Assembly: GCF_900589395.1 (NCBI RefSeq) | Contig: NZ_UUIS01000042.1 | Location: forward strand, 1-32,279 | Reading direction: 5' to 3' | Origin: Pseudomonas viridiflava | Lineage (GTDB): Bacteria; Pseudomonadota; Gammaproteobacteria; Pseudomonadales; Pseudomonadaceae | Length of the DNA stretch: 32,279 nt | Shown here: positions 16,430 to 24,752 of the stretch, piece by piece | How the letters are laid out: each line of letters opens with the position of its first letter | Position numbering within the stretch: the stretch's first letter is position 1 | Notes under the pieces: model-generated | Told to the model about the DNA's origin: nothing | The model's database searches: none | What the model saw: only the letters and a program-made list of their open reading frames with translations | Translations under genes and position numbers: made by a program

Positions 16430-16447
16430 TGAGTCAATATTGACTCA
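16430..16447. promoter_or_regulatory. Perfect 18-bp palindrome, likely TetR operator
   Basis: TGAGTCAATATTGACTCA is its own reverse complement. It sits 65 bases before the adaptor start and about 100 bases before the TetR start. It lies where a pump promoter is expected, near a possible TTGCAC -35 element at 16410. The size and position suit a TetR-dimer site controlling both directions. Confidence 0.75.
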
Positions 16448-16511
16448 AGCTCAACAAAACCAGATCATTGCCCGCTTTCAGGCACTGACGGGCCTTGTCC
16501 CCGGGGAAGTA

Positions 16512-17687
16512 ATGAACAACATGCACAAAAAGCGCGGCGCTTCGGTGATCGCGCTGGTGGCCCTGCTGAGCCTGACCGGCTGTGAAAAACAACCGCCAGC
16601 CGGCCCGCAAGGTGCAGCCGCCCCCCGGGAAGTCGAAGCCACCACGGTCAACCCCGAGTCGTTCACCGTGATCAGCGAACTGCCAGGCCGGGTCGAGCCG
16701 GTACGCGTCGCGCAGGTCCGGGCACGGGTAGCAGGCATCGTGCTGAGCCGCAACTTCATAGAAGGCAGCGACGTCAAGGCCGGCCAGGTCTTGTTCCAGA
16801 TCGACCCGGCGCCCTTCAAGGCCGCCCTGTCCAAGGCCCAGGGCGACCTGGCGCGGACCGAAGCCACCCTGGCCGAGGCACAGGCCACGCTCAAGCGCTA
16901 TGAACCACTGGTCAAGATCGAAGCGATCAGCCAGCAAGCCTACGACACCGCCAAAGCCACCCAGCTCAATGCCGTGGCCGCGCGCCGTGCAGCACAGGCC
17001 GATGTCGAAACCGCTCGCCTGAACCTGGGCTATGCCACGGTCAATGCGCCGATCTCCGGGCGTATCGGTCGTGCCTCGGTGACCGAAGGCGCGCTGGTCG
17101 GCCAGAACGAGACCACCCTGCTGGCGACCATCCAGCAACTGGACCCGGTGCATGTCGACTTCACCCAACCGGTGGCCGATGCCTTGCGCATGCGCGCGGC
17201 CCTGCAGGACGGTCGCCTGCCCAAGGGCGGCGAGGATGCCCTGACCCTGAGCGTCGAGGGCACCGACTATAAACGTCGCGGCACCTTGCTGTTCACGGAT
17301 GTCGATGTTGAACGCAGTACCGGCCAGGTAGCCCTGCGTGCGCGCTTCGGCAACCCCGACGGCCTGCTGCTGCCGGGCATGTACGTGCGGGTCCAGACCC
17401 CGCAAAGCGTCAGCGACAAAGCCATCCTGGTGCCGCAGCGCGCCGTGCAGCGCGGCAGCGACGGCAGCGCCAAGGTGCTGGTGATCGGCACCGACGGCAC
17501 CGTTCAGGCTCGTCCGGTGAAAACCGGCGTGATGCAGGATGCGCGCTGGCAGATCCTTGAAGGCCTCAGCGGCGGCGAGCAGGTCATCCACGGCGCCATG
17601 ACCGGCCTGAACCCGGGTGACAACGTGGTGGCCAAGGCCGCGCAGCCCAAGAACGCTGTTGCCCCCCAGCCGTCCAGCGCCCGGTAA
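16512..17687 (+). CDS. RND efflux periplasmic adaptor (AcrA/MexJ-like)
   Basis: About 391 residues. A lipoprotein signal ends at the lipobox LLSLTGC, so the protein is anchored to the inner membrane. Then come the barrel-sandwich half-motif (VRAQVRARVAGIVLSRNF-type region near residue 65), an alpha hairpin (about 100-165, KAQGDLARTEATLAEAQATL ... YDTAKATQLNAVAARR), the second lipoyl half (ATVNAPISGRIGRASVTEG), a beta barrel and the membrane-proximal domain. It links the RND pump to an outer-membrane channel. The start at 16512 follows GGGGAAG; a second ATG at 16521 is possible. The pump gene begins 21 bases downstream. Confidence 0.93.
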   Translation: MNNMHKKRGASVIALVALLSLTGCEKQPPAGPQGAAAPREVEATTVNPESFTVISELPGRVEPVRVAQVRARVAGIVLSRNFIEGSDVKAGQVLFQIDPAPFKAALSKAQGDLARTEATLAEAQATLKRYEPLVKIEAISQQAYDTAKATQLNAVAARRAAQADVETARLNLGYATVNAPISGRIGRASVTEGALVGQNETTLLATIQQLDPVHVDFTQPVADALRMRAALQDGRLPKGGEDALTLSVEGTDYKRRGTLLFTDVDVERSTGQVALRARFGNPDGLLLPGMYVRVQTPQSVSDKAILVPQRAVQRGSDGSAKVLVIGTDGTVQARPVKTGVMQDARWQILEGLSGGEQVIHGAMTGLNPGDNVVAKAAQPKNAVAPQPSSAR

Positions 17688-17708
17688 GGCCGCCTTCGAG
17701 GAACGCCC

Positions 17709-20700
17709 ATGTCACAGTTTTTCATCACCCGGCCCAACTTTGCCTGGGTCGTCGCCCTGTTCATCCTGCTCGCCGGGTTGATTGCCCTGCCGCAACTGCC
17801 GGTGGCGCAGTACCCGGTGGTGGCACCGCCGCAGATCACCATCACCGCAACCTATCCCGGGGCTTCGGCCAAGGTACTGGTCGACTCGGTAACCAGTGTC
17901 ATCGAAGAAGAACTCAATGGCGCCAAGGCCATGCTGTACTTCGAGTCGACCAGTAATGCCAACGGCATTGCCGAGATCAACGTGAGTTTCCAGCCCGGCA
18001 CCGACCCGGACCTGGCCCAGGTCGAGGTGCAGAACCGGATCAAGAAGGCCGAGGCGCGGCTGCCGCAGGCGGTACTGACCCAAGGCTTGCAGGTCGAGCA
18101 GGCCAGCTCCGGCTTTCTGCTGATCTACGCCCTGAGTTACAAGAACGATGTGGCCGGGCGCGATACCGTGGCGCTGGCCGACTACGCCGCACGCAACGTC
18201 AACAACGAACTGCGCCGGGTGCAAGGCGTCGGCAAGCTGCAGTTCTTTGCCTCCGAAGCGGCCATGCGCGTATGGATCGACCCGCAGAAGCTGGTCGGTT
18301 ATGGCCTGTCGCTCACGGATGTGACGACGGCCATCAGCGCCCAGAATATTCAGGTGCCGGCCGGCAGTTTCGGCAGCACGCCGGGCGCCAGCGGGCAGGA
18401 GCTGACCGGCGTGCTGGCGGTCAAGGGCACGCTGGATAACCCTGAAGAATTTGCCCGCATTGTGCTGCGCGCCAACCAGGACGGCTCCAATGTCACCCTG
18501 GGTGACGTCGCACGCCTGGCGGTCGGCAGCCAGGACTACAACTTCGATGCGCGCCTGAACGGCAAGCTGGCCGTGGCCGGCGCGGTGCAACTGTCGCCGG
18601 GCGCCAACGCCATTGCCACCGCCGAAGCGGTCAGGCAACGGTTGCAGGAGCTGTCCGCGAACTTCCCGGACGAGGTGGAGTTCTCCATCCCCTACGACAC
18701 CTCACGGTTCGTCGACGTGGCCATCGACAAGGTGATCTACACCCTGATCGAGGCCATGGCGCTGGTGTTCGTGGTGATGTTCCTGTTCCTGCAGAACATC
18801 CGCTACACCCTGATCCCCAGCATCGTGGTGCCGGTGTGCCTGGCCGGGACGCTGGCGATCATGTACCTGCTGGGTTTTTCGGTGAACATGATGACCATGT
18901 TCGGCATGGTGCTGGCCATCGGCATCCTGGTCGACGACGCCATCGTGGTGGTCGAGAACGTCGAGCGGATCATGGCCGAGGAAGGCCTGTCGCCGCCGGC
19001 GGCCACGGTCAAGGCGATGGGCCAGGTGTCCGGAGCGATCCTGGGCATTACCCTGGTGCTGTCGGCGGTGTTTTTGCCGCTGGCGTTCATGGGCGGCTCG
19101 GTGGGCGTCATCTACCAGCAGTTCTCGTTGTCGCTGGCGGTGTCGATCCTGTTCTCGGGTTTCCTGGCCCTGACCTTCACCCCGGCGCTGTGCGCCACGC
19201 TGCTCAAGCCGATCCCGGAAGGGCACCATGAAAAAACCGGCTTCTTTGGCGGTTTCAACCGGCTGTTCGGGCGCCTGACGCAACGCTATGAGCGGCTCAA
19301 TTCAAGCCTGCTCAAGCGCACCGGCCGCTACATGCTGATCTACGTCGGCATTGTGGCGCTGCTGGGGTTCTTCTACCTGCGCCTGCCGGAATCCTTCGTG
19401 CCGATCGAAGACCAGGGCTACACCATCGTCGATGTACAGCTGCCGCCGGGCGCTACCCGGGCGCGCACCGATGTCACCACCCGGCAACTGGAACAATGGC
19501 TGGTCGACCGCGAGGCCACTGAAGCGGTGACCATGATCCTGGGCTTCAGCTTCTCGGGCATGGGCGAAAACGCCGCCCTCGCCTTCCCGACCCTCAAGGA
19601 CTGGTCGGTGCGTGGCGACGGCCAGTCGGCCGGCGATGAAGCGGCAGCCTTCAACCAGGCGTTCGCCAGCATCAGCGACGGTACAGTCATGGCCGTGACC
19701 CCGCCGCCGATCGATGGCCTGGGCACCTCGGGCGGTTTCTCGCTGCGCCTGCAAGACCGCGGCGGCCTGGGCCGCGAGGCATTGCTCAAGGCCCGTGATC
19801 AGTTGCTGGGCCAGGCCAATGGCAACCCGCTGTTTCTCTACGCGATGATGGAGGGCCTGGCCGAAGCGCCGCAATTGCGCCTGGACATCGACCGCGACAA
19901 GGCCCGCACCCTGGGGGTGAGTTTCGAGTCGATCAGCAATGCACTGTCGACAGCCTTTGGCTCGGCGGTGATCAGCGACTTCGCCAACGCCGGTCGCCAG
20001 CAACGGGTGGTGGTGCAGGCCGAATCGGCCTCGCGCATGACGCCCGAAAGCGTGCTCAAGCTGTTCGTGCCTAACAGCGAAGGAACACCGGTGCCGCTGG
20101 GCGCGTTCATCACCACGCGCTGGGAAGAAGGTCCGGTGCAGATTGCCCGCTACAACGGCTACCCGTCGATCCGGATTGCCGGCGATGCGGCACCGGGCGT
20201 CAGCACTGGCGAAACCATGGCGGAACTGGAGCGCATCATTGCGCAGATGCCGGTCGGCATCGGTTATGAGTGGACCGGCCTGTCGTATCAGGAGCGGATT
20301 GCCAGCGGCCAGGCCACCGTGCTGTTTGCGCTGGCCTTGCTGGTGGTGTTCCTGCTGATGGTGGCGCTGTATGAAAGCTGGACGATTCCGCTGGTGGTGC
20401 TGCTGATCGTGCCGGTCGGCGCGCTGGGCGCGGTGCTGGCGGTGACGGCGGTGGGCCTGCCCAACGATGTGTATTTCAAGGTCGGGCTGATCACCATCAT
20501 CGGGCTGTCGGCGAAAAACGCCATCCTGATCGTCGAGTTTGCCAAGGAGCTGTGGGAACAGGGCATGTCGCTGCGCGAAGCGGCCCTGGAAGCAGCGCGC
20601 CTGCGTTTCCGGCCCATCGTCATGACCTCGCTGGCGTTCATCCTCGGCGTGGTGCCCCTGACCCTGGCCACCGGCGCCGGTGCTGCCAGCCAGCGCGCGC

Positions 20701-20810
20701 TGGGCACCGGCGTGATCGGCGGCATGCTCAGCGCCACCCTGCTGGGGGTGGTGCTGGTGCCGATCTTCTTTGTCTGGGTGCTGAGCGTGTTGCGGCGCAA
20801 GCCGAAGTAA
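17709..20810 (+). CDS. RND multidrug efflux transporter (HAE1 family, possibly MexK-like)
   Basis: Product of 1033 residues, the normal size for the AcrB/MexB/MexK family. It has the two-fold repeat of twelve membrane helices with large periplasmic loops after helices 1 and 7. The proton-relay pair Asp409/Asp410 is in GILVDDAIVVVENVERIM, equivalent to AcrB Asp407/408. The FFITRPNFAWVVALFI start and LPVAQYPVVAPPQITI segment are family signatures. The C-terminus (VPIFFVWVLSVLRRKPK) is complete. GAGGA precedes the ATG at 6 bases. No outer-membrane channel gene follows, as in mexJK, so the pump probably borrows an OprM/TtgC-type channel. The exact substrate range cannot be read from sequence. Confidence 0.95.
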   Translation: MSQFFITRPNFAWVVALFILLAGLIALPQLPVAQYPVVAPPQITITATYPGASAKVLVDSVTSVIEEELNGAKAMLYFESTSNANGIAEINVSFQPGTDPDLAQVEVQNRIKKAEARLPQAVLTQGLQVEQASSGFLLIYALSYKNDVAGRDTVALADYAARNVNNELRRVQGVGKLQFFASEAAMRVWIDPQKLVGYGLSLTDVTTAISAQNIQVPAGSFGSTPGASGQELTGVLAVKGTLDNPEEFARIVLRANQDGSNVTLGDVARLAVGSQDYNFDARLNGKLAVAGAVQLSPGANAIATAEAVRQRLQELSANFPDEVEFSIPYDTSRFVDVAIDKVIYTLIEAMALVFVVMFLFLQNIRYTLIPSIVVPVCLAGTLAIMYLLGFSVNMMTMFGMVLAIGILVDDAIVVVENVERIMAEEGLSPPAATVKAMGQVSGAILGITLVLSAVFLPLAFMGGSVGVIYQQFSLSLAVSILFSGFLALTFTPALCATLLKPIPEGHHEKTGFFGGFNRLFGRLTQRYERLNSSLLKRTGRYMLIYVGIVALLGFFYLRLPESFVPIEDQGYTIVDVQLPPGATRARTDVTTRQLEQWLVDREATEAVTMILGFSFSGMGENAALAFPTLKDWSVRGDGQSAGDEAAAFNQAFASISDGTVMAVTPPPIDGLGTSGGFSLRLQDRGGLGREALLKARDQLLGQANGNPLFLYAMMEGLAEAPQLRLDIDRDKARTLGVSFESISNALSTAFGSAVISDFANAGRQQRVVVQAESASRMTPESVLKLFVPNSEGTPVPLGAFITTRWEEGPVQIARYNGYPSIRIAGDAAPGVSTGETMAELERIIAQMPVGIGYEWTGLSYQERIASGQATVLFALALLVVFLLMVALYESWTIPLVVLLIVPVGALGAVLAVTAVGLPNDVYFKVGLITIIGLSAKNAILIVEFAKELWEQGMSLREAALEAARLRFRPIVMTSLAFILGVVPLTLATGAGAASQRALGTGVIGGMLSATLLGVVLVPIFFVWVLSVLRRKPK

Positions 20811-20834
20811 CCACCGGTTGCGCGCGTGACCGCC

Positions 20835-21028
20835 GTAGGAGCGCGCTTGCCCGCGACCGAGTGCGCAGCGCTCGCAAAATTGATGCAACGCCACAGATTT
20901 ACAGCTGTGAACACACTCAAAATCTGCGAAACGCCGCAGATTTACAGTTGTGAACACACTCAAAATCTGCGAAACGCTGCAATTTTACGACTGCTAACGC
21001 AGCCGGTCGCGGGCAAGCGCGCTCCTAC
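20835..21028. repeat. REP composite B with nested 43-bp direct repeats
   Basis: Ends are perfect 24-bp inverted arms (GTAGGAGCGCGCTTGCCCGC... and complement). Inside, a 43-base unit repeats at 20896, 20939 and 20982 (third copy partial), each with AAAATCTGCGAAACGC and a GTGAACACACTC block. The left half carries the GCGAGCGCTGCGCACTCGG type and the right half the GACTGCTAACGCAGCCGG type. It lies between the pump stop and the amidase stop, which converge, so it could act as a shared transcript end. Confidence 0.92.
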
Positions 21029-21063
21029 CAGGGGGTCGTGGCGATGGTGGGGTGTCAGGGGTT

Positions 21064-22524
21064 TTACAGGCCTTGCGCATTCACCGGCGGTACCCTGCCC
21101 CGCCACGGTCGGGCGCGCTCCAGTTGGGCGGCCAGGGCCATCAGCAGGGCGTCCTCGCCGAAGCGGCCGATGAAGTGCGCGCCCAGTGGCAGCCCTTCGG
21201 GGCTCCAGTGCAGCGGCACGGACATGGCCGGCTGGCCGCTGGCGTTGCACAGCGCGGTGTACGGCGAATAGCTGTGGAAGTGCTCGATCAATCGCCCCAG
21301 CGACCAGCTGTCGTCCTGCACATTCAGCTCGCCGATGGCCGGGGGGATGTGCGCCAGGGTCGGGGTCAGGATGATGTCGTAGTCCTGCATGAACACGGCC
21401 ATGCGCCGGCCGAAGGCATGTATCCATTCCACGGCGGCGGCGTACTGCGCACCGCTGACCTGGCCTTTGTCGCGCAGGATGATCCTTGTGCGGGCTTCGA
21501 CTTCGGACTCGCTGACCGGGGCGCCGCGCATTTGCCCCAGCACATCGAGGTAATTGCGCGTGCTGGCGCCGATGATGGTGAACACTTGGTCAAGAAACTC
21601 CGGCAACACCACCGGCAAGCGCTCAGGCATCACCCGATGGCCCAACGCTTCGCACAACTGTGCAGCGTCATGCAGGGCCGCACGGCTTTGGACCGACACC
21701 GGCCACGGGCCGACCTGTTCAACCAGCGCGATGCGCAGCGGCGCCGGGTCGTCCTGCACCGCCAGCCGGTAAGGCTGCGCGGCCAGGGGCGCGGCATAGG
21801 GTGCGCCCAGGTCGATGCCGGCGGTGGCGTCGAGCAAGGCCGCACTGTCGCGCACGCTCAGGGTGATGGCGTGACCGGTGCCCATGCCGGCCCAGCCCTC
21901 GCCAACCATCGGCCCGGAGGGCAGCAAGCCACGGCTGGGCTTGAAGCCGAACACGCCACAACACGAGGCCGGTACGCGTAACGAACCGCCGCCGTCGTTG
22001 CCATGGGCAAATGGCACCACTCGCGCCGCCACCAGGGCCGCTGCGCCACCGCTGGAGCCGCCGCTGCTATGGCCAAGGTTCCAGGGGTTGCGCGTGGCCC
22101 CGAGGCGGTCCGATTCGGTGGTGTACGAGGTGCCGAATTCCGGCGAGGCGCTGGTACCCATCAGCAGGCAGCCGCTGCCCCGCAATCGGGCCACCAGCTC
22201 GCCATCGAAGTCCGGGCGCGCCAGGCCCAGGGCGTGCGAGCCGTTGCTCATCAAGGCGCCGGCCAGCGGCGAGAACAGATCCTTGATCAGCGTTGGCACC
22301 CCGGCAAACGCACCGTTCAGGGCCTGCGGTTGTTCGGCCGCCTGGCGGGCCTGGTCGTAGAGGCGCTCGACCACGGCATTGAGCTGCGGCTCGACCCGCT
22401 CAAGGCGCACGATGGCCGCCTCCAGCAGTTCAGCGGGATGAACCTCGCCGTTGCGCACACGGGCTGCCAGCGCGGTGGCATCTTCCTGGTCGAACAGGGC
22501 CTGGATGTCTTGCATGATCGTCAT
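21064..22524 (-). CDS. Amidase-signature family enzyme
   Basis: Product of 486 residues hydrolysing an amide (or aryl amide/ester) bond; the natural substrate is unknown. The Ser-cisSer-Lys triad is present: Lys81 (PTLIKDLF), Ser157 (GHSSGGSSGG) and nucleophile Ser181 (GNDGGGSLRVPA), with the 24-residue spacing seen in FAAH (numbered from 22524). The 22524 start overlaps the MFS stop by ATGA. The in-frame ATG at 22515 has AGGA at better spacing, so either may be used. It is the last gene of an AraC, barrel, MFS, amidase run. GatA is unlikely, as gatB/gatC are absent. Confidence 0.9.
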   Translation of the reverse strand: MTIMQDIQALFDQEDATALAARVRNGEVHPAELLEAAIVRLERVEPQLNAVVERLYDQARQAAEQPQALNGAFAGVPTLIKDLFSPLAGALMSNGSHALGLARPDFDGELVARLRGSGCLLMGTSASPEFGTSYTTESDRLGATRNPWNLGHSSGGSSGGAAALVAARVVPFAHGNDGGGSLRVPASCCGVFGFKPSRGLLPSGPMVGEGWAGMGTGHAITLSVRDSAALLDATAGIDLGAPYAAPLAAQPYRLAVQDDPAPLRIALVEQVGPWPVSVQSRAALHDAAQLCEALGHRVMPERLPVVLPEFLDQVFTIIGASTRNYLDVLGQMRGAPVSESEVEARTRIILRDKGQVSGAQYAAAVEWIHAFGRRMAVFMQDYDIILTPTLAHIPPAIGELNVQDDSWSLGRLIEHFHSYSPYTALCNASGQPAMSVPLHWSPEGLPLGAHFIGRFGEDALLMALAAQLERARPWRGRVPPVNAQGL

Positions 22525-23750
22525 TCCTGATTATTCAAGGGAGAAACCGCGACAGGCACGGCCTGCCGGTGTAGCACCGCCACCACGGCGCACAGCAGCG
22601 CCAAGGCAAGACCGGCCATGGCCAGGTAGAGAATCGCCTGGGCAATCGCGCCGGCATGCGCGGCCACGGCAAGCACCGCCACCGGGCTGATGAACTGGCC
22701 CAGGTACAGGCAGGCAGTAAAGCCGCCCAGCCCGCGACCCCGGGTTCGGGGGGTCAGGGCATTCATCACCGGTGCCATGACATTGGGCACCAGCAGGCCG
22801 GCGCCCACGCCGTGGATGAACACCGCCAGCAACACCGCGTTGTAGCTGTGCGCCTGCGTCAGCAAGCCCAGGCCGAGGCTCATCAACACCAGCAGCGCCG
22901 CATTGCAACCGGCGACACCAAGGTGTCGACGCAACAGAGGCCAGAGCAATGCGCCGACCAGGGTCGACAGCAGCCCCAGCCCGGCCGACAGGCCGATCAG
23001 CGTGCTGGAGGTCACGCCCTGGGCCACCAGCAGGCCCGGTGTCTGGATCGGCACCACGAAGGCCAGCAGCATGCCGCTGAACACCAGCGCATAGCCCAGC
23101 AGCACACGTCCAAGGGCAACCTGGCCTTCAGCCTCAGCGCCCGGCGGTGGCGCCTGGCGATCCGGTTCCCAGAGCCAGCGCATCATCAGCGGCACCAGCA
23201 ACAGCGGCAGCAGGTACAGGGCAAACGGCAGGCGCCAGGAATGCTCGCCCAACGCCCCGCCGGCCACGAAGAACAGCGCGCCGACCACGCTGATGGTCAC
23301 CACCTGGCGATTGACGTAGCGCAAGCGCTGCTCGCCATGCCAGTAGTCGGCGATCAGGGCCGCACAACAGGTCATCACCGCCGCCTCGGCACCGCCGAAC
23401 AACAACCGCACGCCGACAATGACGCGCAAATCATCCAGCAGCAGCGGCAGGCACCCCAGCAGCGCATACAGCAGCGTGCCGATGATCAACAGGTTCTTGC
23501 GCCCGACGCGATCGGCCAGCCAGCCGGCCAGGGGCGCAAACAGTGCAATCGCCAGCGCCGGCCCGGTCACCGCCAGCGGCACCAGCACCTCGGCATGTGC
23601 GGTGGTGGGGCCGAATTCGGCGCCGATCTGCGGCAACACCGGTGCAATCATCACCGCGCCCATGATGGTCAGGCTGCTGCCAAGCATCAGCACCACGCCT
23701 TCGCGGCGCCCACGGGCCAGCCGTGGGCCGCCCTCGTTCAAGGTGGTCAT
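22521..23750 (-). CDS. MFS transporter
   Basis: Product of 409 residues with twelve predicted helices in two halves. The motif A region between helices 2 and 3 is APLAGWLADRVGRKNLLIIG, and a weaker counterpart (LTPRTRGRGLGGF) lies between helices 10 and 11. A cytoplasmic loop (about 190-210, DRQAPPPGAEAEGQ) joins the halves. GAGG lies before the ATG, and the next gene overlaps its stop, so cotranslation with the amidase is likely. It probably imports the amidase substrate or exports a product; drug efflux is an alternative, as the overall pattern is close to DHA1-type proteins. Confidence 0.88.
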   Translation of the reverse strand: MTTLNEGGPRLARGRREGVVLMLGSSLTIMGAVMIAPVLPQIGAEFGPTTAHAEVLVPLAVTGPALAIALFAPLAGWLADRVGRKNLLIIGTLLYALLGCLPLLLDDLRVIVGVRLLFGGAEAAVMTCCAALIADYWHGEQRLRYVNRQVVTISVVGALFFVAGGALGEHSWRLPFALYLLPLLLVPLMMRWLWEPDRQAPPPGAEAEGQVALGRVLLGYALVFSGMLLAFVVPIQTPGLLVAQGVTSSTLIGLSAGLGLLSTLVGALLWPLLRRHLGVAGCNAALLVLMSLGLGLLTQAHSYNAVLLAVFIHGVGAGLLVPNVMAPVMNALTPRTRGRGLGGFTACLYLGQFISPVAVLAVAAHAGAIAQAILYLAMAGLALALLCAVVAVLHRQAVPVAVSPLNNQE

Positions 23751-23760
23751 CGATTAGTCC

Positions 23761-24693
23761 TCAGAAACTGTGGGAGATGCGCAGCCCGACCGTATAGCCC
23801 TCGGCACGGTGGCGGGCATCGAATTCCTTGTAGGCGTGCAGCCAGATGGGTGGCAGGCCCGGCTTGAAATAGCTCAACGCAGGGCCCACGGCCATGACCC
23901 GGGCGCGATTGCCGCTGGTCAGGTTCGGCGCGTCGTCGTCACTGAACTGGCGGTAGTAATAGCCGCCAATGCCGGCCGTCCACGGCCCGAAGTGCTGGCC
24001 CACGGCAAACTCATGGCGGTATTCGACGCCGCTTTTATAGTCAGTGGCCTTGTTGCGGGTATTGATGTCGACCTCGACGCTCGACGACACCTCGAACCCG
24101 GTGTCGCTGATCCAGGTGGCATTGACGATTGGCGAGAAGGTCCAGTGGTTCAGGCCCGGCGACACCAGGCGGTTCTCGTCGTAGTCGCCGGTGGGTGCCT
24201 GGATCTGGAACTGGGTGTTGATGAACAGGTTCGGCGACAGGTTCCATTGCAGGATCAGCGGAAGGATCTGCAGGTCGGCCATGCGAAACGGATCGGCCTC
24301 CAAGTCAAGGCGGCCCACTGGCGTGTCGACGCCCAGACTGGCATCCATCTTGAAAAACGGTGCCACGCCGCCGAAGCCGTAACGGGCGCCGAACACGGTG
24401 TAATCGGTCATGCGGATATAGGCCAGGCCCAATGACAGCACGCTGAGCGAGAAGTCGTTGCCGGTGTCCTGGCCGTGGCGATCCTTTTGCACCTTGGCCG
24501 AATACCAGGCCGTGCGCAGGCCCAGCGTGCCATTGGGCGTGACCGGCGGCATCATCCCGGCACCGAAGTCGTAGACCCCGACGGCGGTAGTCGGTGCGCC
24601 GTTTTCAGTGGCCTGTGTGTGGGTGGCCAGCACGCCCAGGCTCAGCAGCAGCGTGGAGCAGAACGCCAGCTTATAGTTGTTGTGGTGCGTCAT
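23761..24693 (-). CDS. SphA/phenol-MetA-type outer-membrane beta-barrel
   Basis: Product of 310 residues with a signal peptide (KLAFCSTLLLSLGVLATHTQA, cleavage near residue 28) and amphipathic strands throughout, ending in the barrel signal LRISHSF with a terminal Phe. The segments ENGAPTTAVGVYDFGAGMMPP and GRLDLEADPFRMADLQILPL fit the SphA / Phenol_MetA_deg family, outer-membrane proteins commonly encoded with aromatic or alkane catabolic genes and thought to import hydrophobic substrates. AGGGGG precedes the ATG. Its stop is 10 bases before the MFS start, so the pair likely forms an uptake route across both membranes. Confidence 0.87.
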   Translation of the reverse strand: MTHHNNYKLAFCSTLLLSLGVLATHTQATENGAPTTAVGVYDFGAGMMPPVTPNGTLGLRTAWYSAKVQKDRHGQDTGNDFSLSVLSLGLAYIRMTDYTVFGARYGFGGVAPFFKMDASLGVDTPVGRLDLEADPFRMADLQILPLILQWNLSPNLFINTQFQIQAPTGDYDENRLVSPGLNHWTFSPIVNATWISDTGFEVSSSVEVDINTRNKATDYKSGVEYRHEFAVGQHFGPWTAGIGGYYYRQFSDDDAPNLTSGNRARVMAVGPALSYFKPGLPPIWLHAYKEFDARHRAEGYTVGLRISHSF

Positions 24694-24752
24694 CGGATGC
24701 CCCCTTGCATCGTGTTGGTGGGGCTATCCTGAAACCTGCCGGGCCGGTGCCG

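Noticed and set aside
19302..20963. Minus-strand frame of 553 residues opposite the RND pump
   Set aside because: Antisense shadow with low-complexity His/Gln/Arg composition; the RND reading frame is intact.
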